Positions 6,759 to 14,656 of a DNA stretch of 14,772 nt are shown piece after piece (the stretch's first letter is position 1; each line of letters starts with the position of its first letter). This DNA is from Sulfuricella sp. (GTDB lineage: Bacteria > Pseudomonadota > Gammaproteobacteria > Burkholderiales > Sulfuricellaceae). Position numbers and translations under genes: made by a program. The stretch spans positions 1 through 14,772 of the forward strand of contig JAIOJM010000048.1 of assembly GCA_019911785.1 (NCBI GenBank). The letters run 5' to 3'. A model generated the notes under the pieces. That model was not told where the DNA came from and ran no database searches. It was given only the letters and a program-made list of their open reading frames with translations.

Positions 6759-7805
6759 TCAATGCCGGTGTCTGTGATGGATGTCAGGAAAATGGCTGTG
6801 GCTATGGCGTTCAGGCAGGTGATCATGGGGATGGCTATGTGGCTCACGCCCATCCCACGGAAAATCGTGCTCGTGCTGGTGGTGCTCGTCATGGACATGT
6901 TCATGGGCATGGGTCAGCGCCTCATGTAAATGTTCATGCCTATGACGTTCCGTCAGGTGCAACCAGACGCCTATCCCCATCAGAGTCGCGGCCATCCAGA
7001 ACGACGGAGGGGTCGGCTCGTTGAGCAACAGAATACTTAACGCGGCGCCAATGAACGGTGCCGTGGAGAAGTAAGCCCCAGTACGCGAAGTGCCCAGTTC
7101 GCGTAACGCGCGCACAAAAAAAACCAGACTTAGGCCGTAGCCCAGCAAGCCAACAACCATCGCCACTCCAGCAAGCGGCATGGCTGGCAAAGAGTGTCCC
7201 AGGGCCAGAGCCAGGCCGAGATTAACCGCTCCAGCCACCAAACCCTTCGTGCCGGCGATAAACAGTGCATCCGAAGCCGACACCTTGCGTGTCAGGTTAT
7301 TGTCGATAGCCCAGCACAGGCAGGCAGCCATGATCGCCAACGGTCCGAGCCAATCGCCGGCCCCAGTTTTTCCGGTGGGCCAGGAAAGCACAATGCCGCC
7401 GGCGATGATGAATCCCATGCCGATGATAATGCGGCGGTCGGCGTGCTCCTTGAAGACAAGCCATGCCAGCATGGCGGACAGCACCGCCTCCAGGTTGAGC
7501 AGCAGCGAGGCCGCGCCTGCGTCTATTCTCGTGAGGCCGATCACGAGCAGAAGCGGGCCGAGGATGCCGCCAAAGCCGATGGCCCCTGCGAACCAAGGCC
7601 AATCCGATCCCGACAGACCACTCGGTTTCCACCCCCTGTCACGCAGCAGTCGTGCCACCCCCAAGCCGAGGCCGCTGCCCAGATAGAGCAGCCCCGCCAG
7701 AGCCAAGGCGGACGAGTCGCCGACCAGCAGCTTGACAAAGGGGGTGCTGCCGCCGAATAGGGCGGCAGCTATCAGGGCGAGCCAGACGGCGACTGGAGTT
7801 TTCAT
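6759..7805 (-). CDS. DMT/EamA-family transporter with histidine-rich C-terminal tail
   Basis: Inner-membrane protein of the drug/metabolite transporter superfamily. Residues 1 to about 281 hold roughly ten hydrophobic segments arranged as two EamA repeats, each with the usual glycine and alanine-rich helices (ALFGGSTPFVKLL near the start, GTSRTGAYFSTAPFIGAALS in the second half). The last 67 residues (282-348) contain 24 histidines, mostly as HxH pairs, plus Asp and Glu: a likely metal-binding tail. EamA proteins usually export amino acids or metabolites, so the tail and the position at the end of a metal efflux operon point to a metal-related role, which is inference. The ATG overlaps the stop of the upstream gene (ATGA, 7805-7802). 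No clear terminator follows; a 5-bp hairpin at the stop (6748-6762) has no T-run. Confidence 0.92.
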   Translation of the reverse strand: MKTPVAVWLALIAAALFGGSTPFVKLLVGDSSALALAGLLYLGSGLGLGVARLLRDRGWKPSGLSGSDWPWFAGAIGFGGILGPLLLVIGLTRIDAGAASLLLNLEAVLSAMLAWLVFKEHADRRIIIGMGFIIAGGIVLSWPTGKTGAGDWLGPLAIMAACLCWAIDNNLTRKVSASDALFIAGTKGLVAGAVNLGLALALGHSLPAMPLAGVAMVVGLLGYGLSLVFFVRALRELGTSRTGAYFSTAPFIGAALSILLLNEPTPPSFWMAATLMGIGVWLHLTERHRHEHLHEALTHAHEHVHDEHHQHEHDFPWDGREPHSHPHDHLPERHSHSHFPDIHHRHRH

Positions 7806-8182
7806 TTTAGATTGAAGTTCGCCTTCGCTTCGCTTTTGCCGGCCAGTGTCGCTCTCAGTACAACCCGTACGCCAACACCGACCTTGAAGCTGCCCTTCGC
7901 GGTCATTCGGTTGTCGCCTGCAGGTTCCAGCACAACCGTCGTCTTGTTACTCCCAGCATAGACAGTTGCCTCGGCCTTCGCGCCTTGGGTCTGGATCGGT
8001 TTGCCGTGGTCGGAGACGTAAAGCGTCAGCGAATCAGCTTTGGCGACCAGTTCATACGTAACCGAACCGACCTCGCGCGCCATACCGCCGTACTTCGGGC
8101 CGTGATCATGGCCTGCGCCGGCATGGACGGCGGTCACCATCAGGTTGGCGGCGCACAGAAAAGCAATCAGTAGTTTCTTCAT
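7802..8182 (-). CDS. Small periplasmic protein with GHDHG motif in the metal operon
   Basis: The 126 residues start with a clear signal peptide (MKKLLIAFLCAANLMVTAVH, cleavage likely after Ala21). The mature protein begins GAGHDHGPKYGGMAREVG, with two histidines that could bind metal, followed by a small, mostly beta-strand domain (SVTYELVAKADSLTLYVSDH and on). I recall similar unnamed proteins next to RND metal exporters, but know no proven function; a periplasmic metal-binding or metal-delivery role is inferred. A Shine-Dalgarno AAGGAAC (near 8193-8199) precedes the ATG. The gene starts 30 bases after the RND pump gene and overlaps the DMT transporter start by 4 bases, so the last two genes are translationally coupled. 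Confidence 0.85.
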   Translation of the reverse strand: MKKLLIAFLCAANLMVTAVHAGAGHDHGPKYGGMAREVGSVTYELVAKADSLTLYVSDHGKPIQTQGAKAEATVYAGSNKTTVVLEPAGDNRMTAKGSFKVGVGVRVVLRATLAGKSEAKANFNLK

Positions 8183-8212
8183 TGTTTCAAGTTCCTTTTG
8201 GTTAAGGGAGAT

Positions 8213-11200
8213 TCAAGCTTCGTCAAGGACGTCGCTGGTCCGTCGGCGCAGGGTTTGGCTACTTTCGAGTTCCTGTCGGATGGCCCCGAAACGCAGGTAA
8301 AGCGCCGGCACGACGATCATGTTGAGTAACGTGGAACTGGCCAGCCCGAACAGAATGACAATGGCCATCGGCGACTGGATTTCGCTGCCCGGTTGTCCGG
8401 CTGCGAGCGCCAGCGGGATCAAGGCGAGACCGGCGGCCAAGGCGGTCATCAGGATGGGTACCAGACGCTCCTCGGCACCACGTTTGACGGCCTCTGCCGC
8501 GTCGCGCACGCCCTCATGTTCCACCAGATGGTGGATGTGGGCAATCATCATCACGCCGTTGCGGGTAGCGATGCCGAACAGCGTGATGAAGCCGATGATC
8601 GAGGCCACCGAAAGGACGCCACCCGCGACAAATACGCCAATCACCCCGCCGATGATGGCGAGAGGCAGATTGAGCATGACCAGCAGCGCGTCGCGGGCGG
8701 TACGGAAAGCGACGAAAAGCAAAAGAAAGATGCCGGCCGTGACCGCGAGGCCCAGGAACAGCAGGATGCGTCCGGCCTCTTCGGCACTCTCGAACTGGCC
8801 ACCGTATTCCACGTGATAGCCCTGCGGTAACTTCACCTCCGCCGTTACCTTGCGCCGGATGTCGTCCACCACGCTCGCCAGATCGCGCCCGGCGACGTTA
8901 GCCATTACCACCATCTTGCGCTGCACGTTTTCACGGGAGATGGAGTACGGCGCCCGGTCGTTGCGGATCTCTGCCAGCGCGGAGAGCGGCAGGCGCGCGC
9001 CGGTGGCTGTGGTGATCAGCGTGGCGCGGATGGCGTCGAGACTGGCTTTCGCCGCCGGATCGAAGCGCACCGCCAGATCGTAGGTCGCCTGGCCCTGCTG
9101 GACGCGGCTCACCGCCATACCCGAAAACGCCACCTCGATGGTTTCCGCTACCTGCCGAATGGAAAGGCCTTGCCGGGCCAGGGCGTCCCGCTTGAAGCGG
9201 ATGGTCAGGAAGGGGATGTCGCTTTGCTGCTCGTCGGTAACGTCCACTGCGCCCGCCACGGTTTGCACCAACGCCTTGATCTCCCCGGTCAGGCGGCGCA
9301 GTTCGCCAAGGTTGGGACCTAAAATCTTCACCGCGATGTTGGAGCGGCTGCCTGAGAGCATGTGGTCGATGCGGTGTGAAATCGGCTGGCCAACCACGAT
9401 CTGGGTACCGGGCACGGTCGAGAGGTCGTCGCGGAGGGCGGCAAGGAAGTCCTCCTTGCTGCGCTCGCCCATCTTCAGGGTCACTTCCATTTCGGACGCC
9501 GATACGTCCATGGCATGCGGGTCGCCCTCGGCACGACCGGTGCGTCGGGCCGTAGCCACCACCTCCGGGTGTGAAAGCAGGATCTGCTCGACCATTTGAC
9601 CCAAGCGGTCGGACTCTTCCAGTGCGGTGCCTGGCAGCGTGGCGGTGCCGATGGTCAGCGTACCCTCGTTGAAGTCCGGCAGGAAGGCACGGCCGGCGAA
9701 AGAAAGTGCGACCAGAGAGATGACCAGCGCGACGACACTAACCGCAGCCACCATCTGCCAGCGTGTGACCGTGGCTTCCAGTACCCGCCGATAGGCCGCG
9801 TGCAGGAAGTGGATGAAGCGTGGTTCGACGTTCTCGCGGACGATCTTTGAGCGCGGCAGGAACAGCGCCGCCAGTACCGGCGTCACCGTGATCGCCACCA
9901 TCAATGACGCGGCCAGCGACACCACGTAGGCGAAACCGAGCGGCGCCATCAGCCGACCCTCCACGCCGGAGAGGAAGAAGAGCGGGATGAACACCAGCAT
10001 GATGATCAGCGTTGCGAAGACGATGGAGCCCTGGATTTCCCTGGTCGCCTCAAACACCACCTGCGCCGCAGCACGTTGCTCGCTTTCCGGTTTCGCTAGA
10101 TTCTCGCGCAGTCGCCGGACGATGTTTTCGACCACGATGATCGCGTCGTCCACCAGCGCGCCGAGGGCAATGGCCATGCCGCCCAGCGTCATGGTATTGA
10201 TGGTGGCGCCGAGCGCCTTCATCGAAAGGATGGCCGCCACCAGCGACAGCGGAATGGCGACCAGGGTGATCGCCGTGGCGCGTGCCGACAGCAGGAAGGC
10301 GAAAACGATCGCGATCACCAGCACGGCCCCCTCGCCCAAGGAGGCGAGCAGGTTGTCGATGGAAACGCGGATGAAGTCCGCCTGGCGGAAGATGTGACTT
10401 TCGATCTTCATCCCCGCCGGCAGGCCGGCCTGGATGTTCGCCAGTGTGCGGTCGAGCCGATCGGTCAGCTCCAGGGTGTTGGCGCCGGGCTGTTTCTGGA
10501 TGCCCAGCACCACGGCCGGCTTGCCGTTGTGGGAACCGACGCCGCGTTTGGGCGCCGCGCCGATGCCCACGTCGGCCACGTCGCGGATGAGTATGGGCTG
10601 ACCTTCGCGTACTTTGATCACCGTGTCCGCAATGTCCTCCAGCACCGCGATGCGGCCCTGGCCCTGGATCAGATATTCCTGACCGGATTCGACGTAGAAG
10701 CCGGCAGAGGCGTTCTGGTTGGATTCGCGCAGCGCCTGCGTCACTTCGTCCAGGGTAAGCTGGTAAGTCGCCAGCCGGTCGGGTTTTACCGTCACCTGGA
10801 ACTGCTGGGTATCGCCGCCGATCGGCAGCACTTCGGCCACGCCGGGGACGGCAAGTATCCGGCGCTTCAGTACCTGTTCGGCGACGTTCTTCATCTCCAT
10901 GCCGGAATGCTTGTCCGAGGTCAGCGCGATGAACAGAATCTCGCCCATGATCGAAGACGCCGGGGTCATCGCCGGCGCGGGAATGTCCGGCGGCAGACTG
11001 GCGCGCGCCAGTTGCAGGCGTTCGGCCACCACCTGGCGGGCGAGATAAAGGTCGGTTCCCCATTCGAATTCGACCGTCACGACGGACAGCCCGATCTTGG
11101 TGGCGGAACGTACCCGCCGCACGCCGGGCGCGCCGTTCAGGGCGGTTTCAATGGGGAATGTGACCAGGCTTTCGACATCGGTCGGCGCCATGCCATGAGC

Positions 11201-11356
11201 CTCGGTCACCACGGTTACCGCAGGTGCTGTGAGGTCTGGGAAAACGTCCACCGGCGTGCGCGCTGCCTGCCAGCCGCCCCAAGCCAGCAGCAACACACCG
11301 GCGAGGACGACGAAAAGTTTGTTGCGTAGCGACCACGCAATGATGTGTCCGATCAT
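8213..11356 (-). CDS. czcA: Heavy-metal efflux RND pump, CusA/CzcA family
   Basis: Proton-driven inner-membrane pump of the HME-RND family, working as a trimer with a CzcB-type adaptor and CzcC-type channel to move metal ions out of the cell. The 1047 residues are full length: TM1 at about 13-30, the porter domain from about 35, a TM cluster at about 342-500, a second porter half, and a final TM cluster. The proton-relay helix reads ALGALVDDAIIVVEN (residues 397-411), with Asp403, Asp404 and Glu410. The second porter half contains HRIDHMLSG (661-669). Classical CzcA has DFG...DGA in the relay helix, so this protein lies outside that group and the metal cannot be fixed by eye. A Shine-Dalgarno (GGAG, 11366-11363) is 6 bases before the ATG, and czcB ends 12 bases upstream. 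Confidence 0.95.
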   Translation of the reverse strand: MIGHIIAWSLRNKLFVVLAGVLLLAWGGWQAARTPVDVFPDLTAPAVTVVTEAHGMAPTDVESLVTFPIETALNGAPGVRRVRSATKIGLSVVTVEFEWGTDLYLARQVVAERLQLARASLPPDIPAPAMTPASSIMGEILFIALTSDKHSGMEMKNVAEQVLKRRILAVPGVAEVLPIGGDTQQFQVTVKPDRLATYQLTLDEVTQALRESNQNASAGFYVESGQEYLIQGQGRIAVLEDIADTVIKVREGQPILIRDVADVGIGAAPKRGVGSHNGKPAVVLGIQKQPGANTLELTDRLDRTLANIQAGLPAGMKIESHIFRQADFIRVSIDNLLASLGEGAVLVIAIVFAFLLSARATAITLVAIPLSLVAAILSMKALGATINTMTLGGMAIALGALVDDAIIVVENIVRRLRENLAKPESEQRAAAQVVFEATREIQGSIVFATLIIMLVFIPLFFLSGVEGRLMAPLGFAYVVSLAASLMVAITVTPVLAALFLPRSKIVRENVEPRFIHFLHAAYRRVLEATVTRWQMVAAVSVVALVISLVALSFAGRAFLPDFNEGTLTIGTATLPGTALEESDRLGQMVEQILLSHPEVVATARRTGRAEGDPHAMDVSASEMEVTLKMGERSKEDFLAALRDDLSTVPGTQIVVGQPISHRIDHMLSGSRSNIAVKILGPNLGELRRLTGEIKALVQTVAGAVDVTDEQQSDIPFLTIRFKRDALARQGLSIRQVAETIEVAFSGMAVSRVQQGQATYDLAVRFDPAAKASLDAIRATLITTATGARLPLSALAEIRNDRAPYSISRENVQRKMVVMANVAGRDLASVVDDIRRKVTAEVKLPQGYHVEYGGQFESAEEAGRILLFLGLAVTAGIFLLLFVAFRTARDALLVMLNLPLAIIGGVIGVFVAGGVLSVASIIGFITLFGIATRNGVMMIAHIHHLVEHEGVRDAAEAVKRGAEERLVPILMTALAAGLALIPLALAAGQPGSEIQSPMAIVILFGLASSTLLNMIVVPALYLRFGAIRQELESSQTLRRRTSDVLDEA

Positions 11357-11368
11357 GTCATTCTCCAG

Positions 11369-12925
11369 TTAGTGTGCGTGACCATGACCGATTTCGCCGG
11401 TCTTGGTGGCGGCGAGCTTGACCAGATAAGCACCGCGCAAAACCACGCGCTGTCCCGCTTCCAGCCCCTCGACGACCTCCAGCCAATCGCCATCCCGGGC
11501 GCCAATGCGCACCGGCCGCCGTTCAAAGGATTCGCCACCGCTCATCACAAACACTGTCGGCACGCCGTTCTCGTCGAGCACGGCCGATGCAGGAACGGCC
11601 ACCACTTCGCTCGCGGCGCCGGCGAAAATTTGCGCCTTGACAGCCATGCCGATACGTAGCCGCTCGTCCGGCTGCGCGAACTCGAAGAGCACCGGTACGG
11701 TGCGCGTCACCGCATCCACTGCGCCGCCGGTGGCAATCAGGCGGCCGTTCTTGCCCGGGACGATCTCGAAGCCTTGTTCGACCCCTTCCACCCGGAACGT
11801 CGCGCCGCTCGGCGAGGCCAAACGGGCCGCCTCCGACTCTGGCACGCGTAATTCCAGCCACAGGACGCGCCGGTCGACGATGTGAAACAGCAAGGTGCCT
11901 TCCTGCACAAAGGCGCCCGGTGAGACACGGACATCGGCAATCGTGCCCGACACCGGTGAGCGCAGCGGCACACCGCCGGCGCCGCCGCCATATTGGCCTT
12001 GGCGCCCCTGGGCGGCGTCGAATTCGGCGCGGGCCGATTCCTCGGCAGCGCGGGCGGCCAGCAGCCGTTTCTCCGGCACAGCCTCGTCCTTGAACAGGCT
12101 CTCCATGCGGGAGCGCTCACGCACGGCCAGGTCCAGTGCCACCCGGGCTTTGCGCGCGCCGGCCTGGAGCGAAGCCATATCCGTGTCGCCACCGAGACGC
12201 GGCGTGAGGTAGGCAAGGATGTCGCCCTTTTTCACGGCCTGTCCGAGTTGGGGGAACTTGCCGGTCGTCTGCACCTGTCCTGGTGCCGGCGCGGTTAGCA
12301 GAGCCTCGCCGTCCGGTCGGGCGCGTAGCGTGCCAGTCGTAGTGATGGCAGCGCGGATGGGGCGTTTGACGACCTCGGCGGTGGCGAAATCCATCTTCCA
12401 CTGTTGTTCCTTGGTGAACCCAATGCCACCCTCGTCATGTTCGCCGTTCGCCGCGTCAGCAGCCTTACGATCGGCGTAGACCGTTACCGGACCGAGCAAA
12501 TGGCGCACGGTGAATTCCGGGGTGGCCACCTCGATTGCCAATTCCCGCTCGCCAGCCTGCTTCGGCAAGGCTTCTGGCCGGAAGATGCCGGGCTGGGTCG
12601 GTGTCTCTGTGGCAAACACCTCGTCCGGCTGGCCGCCGCCGGTAAGGATGACGCTCACCTTGCCGGCAGCCAGCGCCCTGAAGTCGGCAAGCCGCGTGAG
12701 GTGCGCGGCGAAAGCGGATTTTTCCCCGACCACCAGGCGCGGGAACTCGACGAAGAGCTCGGTTTTGTCGGTGAAGTGGGTGAGCTTTTCGCCGCCTGCC
12801 CCGTGGCCATGACCGGCATCGGCTGTGGGCGCGTGGCTATCATCCTTGGCCTGTTGGTGGTCAGCATCGCCGCAAGCGGTAAGGAACAGCGCAGCACAAA
12901 GAGTTGCAATCAGATATTTGTTCAT
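11369..12925 (-). CDS. czcB: RND efflux periplasmic adaptor lipoprotein, CzcB type
   Basis: Membrane-fusion protein that links the RND pump to the outer-membrane channel. Of the 518 residues, 1-17 are a lipoprotein signal with lipobox LTAC (Cys18). Then come a His/Asp-rich stretch (GHGHGAGGEKLTH at 38-50), an extra N-terminal domain at about 50-150, a lipoyl/barrel-sandwich half at about 200-245, a helical hairpin at about 248-305, the second lipoyl half at about 318-352 (LRSPVSGTIADVRVSPGAFV), a beta-barrel and a membrane-proximal domain. The protein ends in GHGHAH, a second possible metal site. Long CzcB proteins with a His-rich front are typical of divalent-cation exporters. The ATG overlaps the czcC stop (ATGA, 12925-12922). 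Confidence 0.94.
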   Translation of the reverse strand: MNKYLIATLCAALFLTACGDADHQQAKDDSHAPTADAGHGHGAGGEKLTHFTDKTELFVEFPRLVVGEKSAFAAHLTRLADFRALAAGKVSVILTGGGQPDEVFATETPTQPGIFRPEALPKQAGERELAIEVATPEFTVRHLLGPVTVYADRKAADAANGEHDEGGIGFTKEQQWKMDFATAEVVKRPIRAAITTTGTLRARPDGEALLTAPAPGQVQTTGKFPQLGQAVKKGDILAYLTPRLGGDTDMASLQAGARKARVALDLAVRERSRMESLFKDEAVPEKRLLAARAAEESARAEFDAAQGRQGQYGGGAGGVPLRSPVSGTIADVRVSPGAFVQEGTLLFHIVDRRVLWLELRVPESEAARLASPSGATFRVEGVEQGFEIVPGKNGRLIATGGAVDAVTRTVPVLFEFAQPDERLRIGMAVKAQIFAGAASEVVAVPASAVLDENGVPTVFVMSGGESFERRPVRIGARDGDWLEVVEGLEAGQRVVLRGAYLVKLAATKTGEIGHGHAH

Positions 12926-14148
12926 TCGGTGACACTCCCAGTCAGCAGGTCGTATTCGATGCGGGCTTCACGCGCTTTCCATTCGAGATTGAGGGCCGTT
13001 ATTTCGGCCTCCAACGCGCCGCGGTAGGCATCGAGCAGTTCAAGCAGGGTGGATTCGCCGCCCTGGTAGGCGGTTTCGGCGATGCGCAGCAACTCGGACG
13101 ACCCGACTACCGCATGGGTGCGGTAGTCGTGAGCCGCCGTGGTCAGGCGTTCAACCTGACGATGCAGGCCGCGCAGGTCGCCCTCGGCGCGGGAGCGGGT
13201 CAGGTTATACTCGGCGCGGGCGTTGAGCGCCTCGGCCGCTGCGCGTTTCTCGCCGGCTTGCTGGCGGTCGAAAACCGGCAAGGGAATCGAAAACGTGACG
13301 AGTGTGCCGTTCTCCCGCGTGATGCCGTTGTCCGTGCGCTTCGGACCGACACCCAACGTCACATCCGGCACCCATCCGCGCGCTGCGGCTCGGCCTTCAA
13401 GGCCGGCGGCCTCGGCGCGCCGCGACAGCACTTGCAGGTCCGGTCGCTGTTCCAGCCGGAGCAGCGCTTTATCGAGTGGTGGCGGGGTAGTGGGCGGCAA
13501 GACGCCGGTGACGCTAGCGGTGGCTTTGCCTGGGAGGCCGATCAGCGCTGCCAGGCGTTCTGTTGCACGATCTAAATCGGCCTGTTCGGTGCTCAGTCGG
13601 GCTTGTGCCGTCTGTCGCTCACGGGTGAGCCGGCGCCGGTCGTAGCCGGACGCTTCCCCAGCCTTGGCAAGCTTTTCGACCAGACTCTCGACGCGGATGA
13701 AGCGCTGGGTCCAGGTTTCGGTCGCCCTGACGGATTCCTGCTTGAACAGCGTTTCATGGAAGCGGTGGCGGATTTCTGCGGTGACTTCGCTGCGTCGCAG
13801 GGTGTTGCCGGCATTCGCGGCGTCGATGCGGCGGTCGGCCGCCTCGCGACGCAGTCCCCGACGACCGGATACGTCGAAGGTCTGGGCGATTTGCCAGGTC
13901 TCTTCGGTGGAGCCAGGCGTCCCCCGGTTGCGGTCGCGGCTATAGCCGAGGGTGGGATTGGGAAGCAGCCCGGCGGCCAGAGCATCGGCCTCTGCCGCCT
14001 CGACGGTTCCACGCTCCAGATCGGACAGGTCGGTGCGCGCCAGTCCAAAGCGGACGGCCTCGGCTTCGGTGAGCGCTTGTATTGGGTTGGCTTGCGCCCA
14101 CGCGGTCAGCGGCAGCGCGAGCAGAACTACGGATAATAGGTGTCGCAT
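12922..14148 (-). CDS. czcC: Outer-membrane efflux channel, CzcC/TolC family
   Basis: Outer-membrane factor of the tripartite metal exporter; it should form a trimeric beta-barrel with a periplasmic helical tunnel. The 408 residues begin with a Sec signal peptide (MRHLLSVVLLALPLTAWA, cleavage near residue 18; no lipobox). Two tandem OEP repeats follow. Family features include LLPNPTLGYSRD near 61-72, the strand-turn segment WQIAQTFDVSGRRGLRR near 84-100, the matching second-half segment TLVTFSIPLPVFDRQQAGEK near 283-302, and YQGGESTLLELLDAYR near 361-376. The length is normal. A Shine-Dalgarno GAGGAA sits 4 bases before the ATG. It is the second gene of the operon, 97 bases after the CzcI-like gene. 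Confidence 0.93.
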   Translation of the reverse strand: MRHLLSVVLLALPLTAWAQANPIQALTEAEAVRFGLARTDLSDLERGTVEAAEADALAAGLLPNPTLGYSRDRNRGTPGSTEETWQIAQTFDVSGRRGLRREAADRRIDAANAGNTLRRSEVTAEIRHRFHETLFKQESVRATETWTQRFIRVESLVEKLAKAGEASGYDRRRLTRERQTAQARLSTEQADLDRATERLAALIGLPGKATASVTGVLPPTTPPPLDKALLRLEQRPDLQVLSRRAEAAGLEGRAAARGWVPDVTLGVGPKRTDNGITRENGTLVTFSIPLPVFDRQQAGEKRAAAEALNARAEYNLTRSRAEGDLRGLHRQVERLTTAAHDYRTHAVVGSSELLRIAETAYQGGESTLLELLDAYRGALEAEITALNLEWKAREARIEYDLLTGSVTE

Positions 14149-14245
14149 CGGATTCCTCGTGACGAAAAAATGGGGTCGAGGTCACCGGCAGCAAACGAGA
14201 CCGACACTGCGTTAAGCAGCTTCGGCTAAGGCAGTCCTGCCGGCT
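14149..14245 (-). other. 97-base spacer between the CzcI-like gene and czcC
   Basis: No gene. A 7-bp inverted repeat with a 5-base loop (cggctct at 14241-14247, agagccg at 14253-14259) overlaps the CzcI-like stop codon. It has no T-run on the minus strand, so it is unlikely to be a full terminator; it could affect message processing or partial read-through. The czcC Shine-Dalgarno lies at the czcC end. Confidence 0.3.
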
Positions 14246-14620
14246 CTAGAGGAGAGCCGACGGAGGCCAGTCAAATAGGGGGGGGATGTGGGACGTGAAA
14301 GAAGCCGGCGGTCTGATGGGCGGCCCGTTGGGTGATGCTTTACTCAGTTTCAGATGAGGCTCGATGACTAGCATGCTGAAGACGGGATGGTAATGGCCGT
14401 CATGGTGCCCGTCGTCGTTATGGCCGTCAGGGGTGTCGCCAGCAGCAAGACTGTCGCGATCGACCATATCAGCATCATGATGGTCATGGTCGTCATCGTG
14501 AGAGTGGAATCCCGATACCGATCCTTCGTTGCCCATATGACCATGCAGGCTTTCCGTTGCCGACCAGGCGAACTGGAGCGGGACGATTAGCATGAGGAGG
14601 ATGACAAAAAAGCGACGCAT
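14246..14620 (-). CDS. czcI: CzcI-like histidine-rich periplasmic protein
   Basis: Small secreted protein found first in czc-type operons; CzcI is thought to bind or sense metal and influence expression, but its mechanism is not well established. The 124 residues start with a signal peptide (MRRFFVILLMLIVPLQFAWS, cleavage near residue 21). Residues 26-78 contain 12 histidines with many aspartates (HSHDDDHDHHDAD is a clear cluster). The end carries SHIPPLFDWPPS, like the proline-rich end of CzcI proteins. A run of eight C on the coding strand (14285-14278) encodes part of this end. No Shine-Dalgarno is visible; a -10-like box lies 6 bases before the ATG. First gene of the leftward operon in this window. 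The symbol is by resemblance and gene order. Confidence 0.72.
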   Translation of the reverse strand: MRRFFVILLMLIVPLQFAWSATESLHGHMGNEGSVSGFHSHDDDHDHHDADMVDRDSLAAGDTPDGHNDDGHHDGHYHPVFSMLVIEPHLKLSKASPNGPPIRPPASFTSHIPPLFDWPPSALL

Positions 14621-14626
14621 CAGATC

Positions 14627-14656
14627 ATTCTATCAGAAAGCATCTGGACGGGTCAG
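14627..14656 (-). promoter_or_regulatory. Possible promoter of the metal efflux operon
   Basis: On the minus strand CTGACC (14656-14651; 4 of 6 -35 bases) is followed after 18 bases by TAGAAT (14632-14627; 5 of 6 -10 bases). The predicted start point falls on or next to the A of the CzcI-like ATG, so the message would be leaderless. An 18-base spacer with a moderate -35 could also suit an activated promoter. Weak evidence. Confidence 0.3.

Noticed and set aside
6748..6762. Hairpin at the stop of the DMT transporter as operon terminator
   Set aside because: Only 5 bp of stem and no following T-run on the minus strand.
10394..11329. Long plus-strand frame opposite the RND pump gene, and the alternative minus frame at 10050-11063
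   Set aside because: GC-rich shadow frames of the pump gene; the pump frame carries all family motifs without interruption.
12904..13575. Plus-strand frame opposite czcC
   Set aside because: Shadow frame; the czcC frame is continuous with a signal peptide and OEP repeats.
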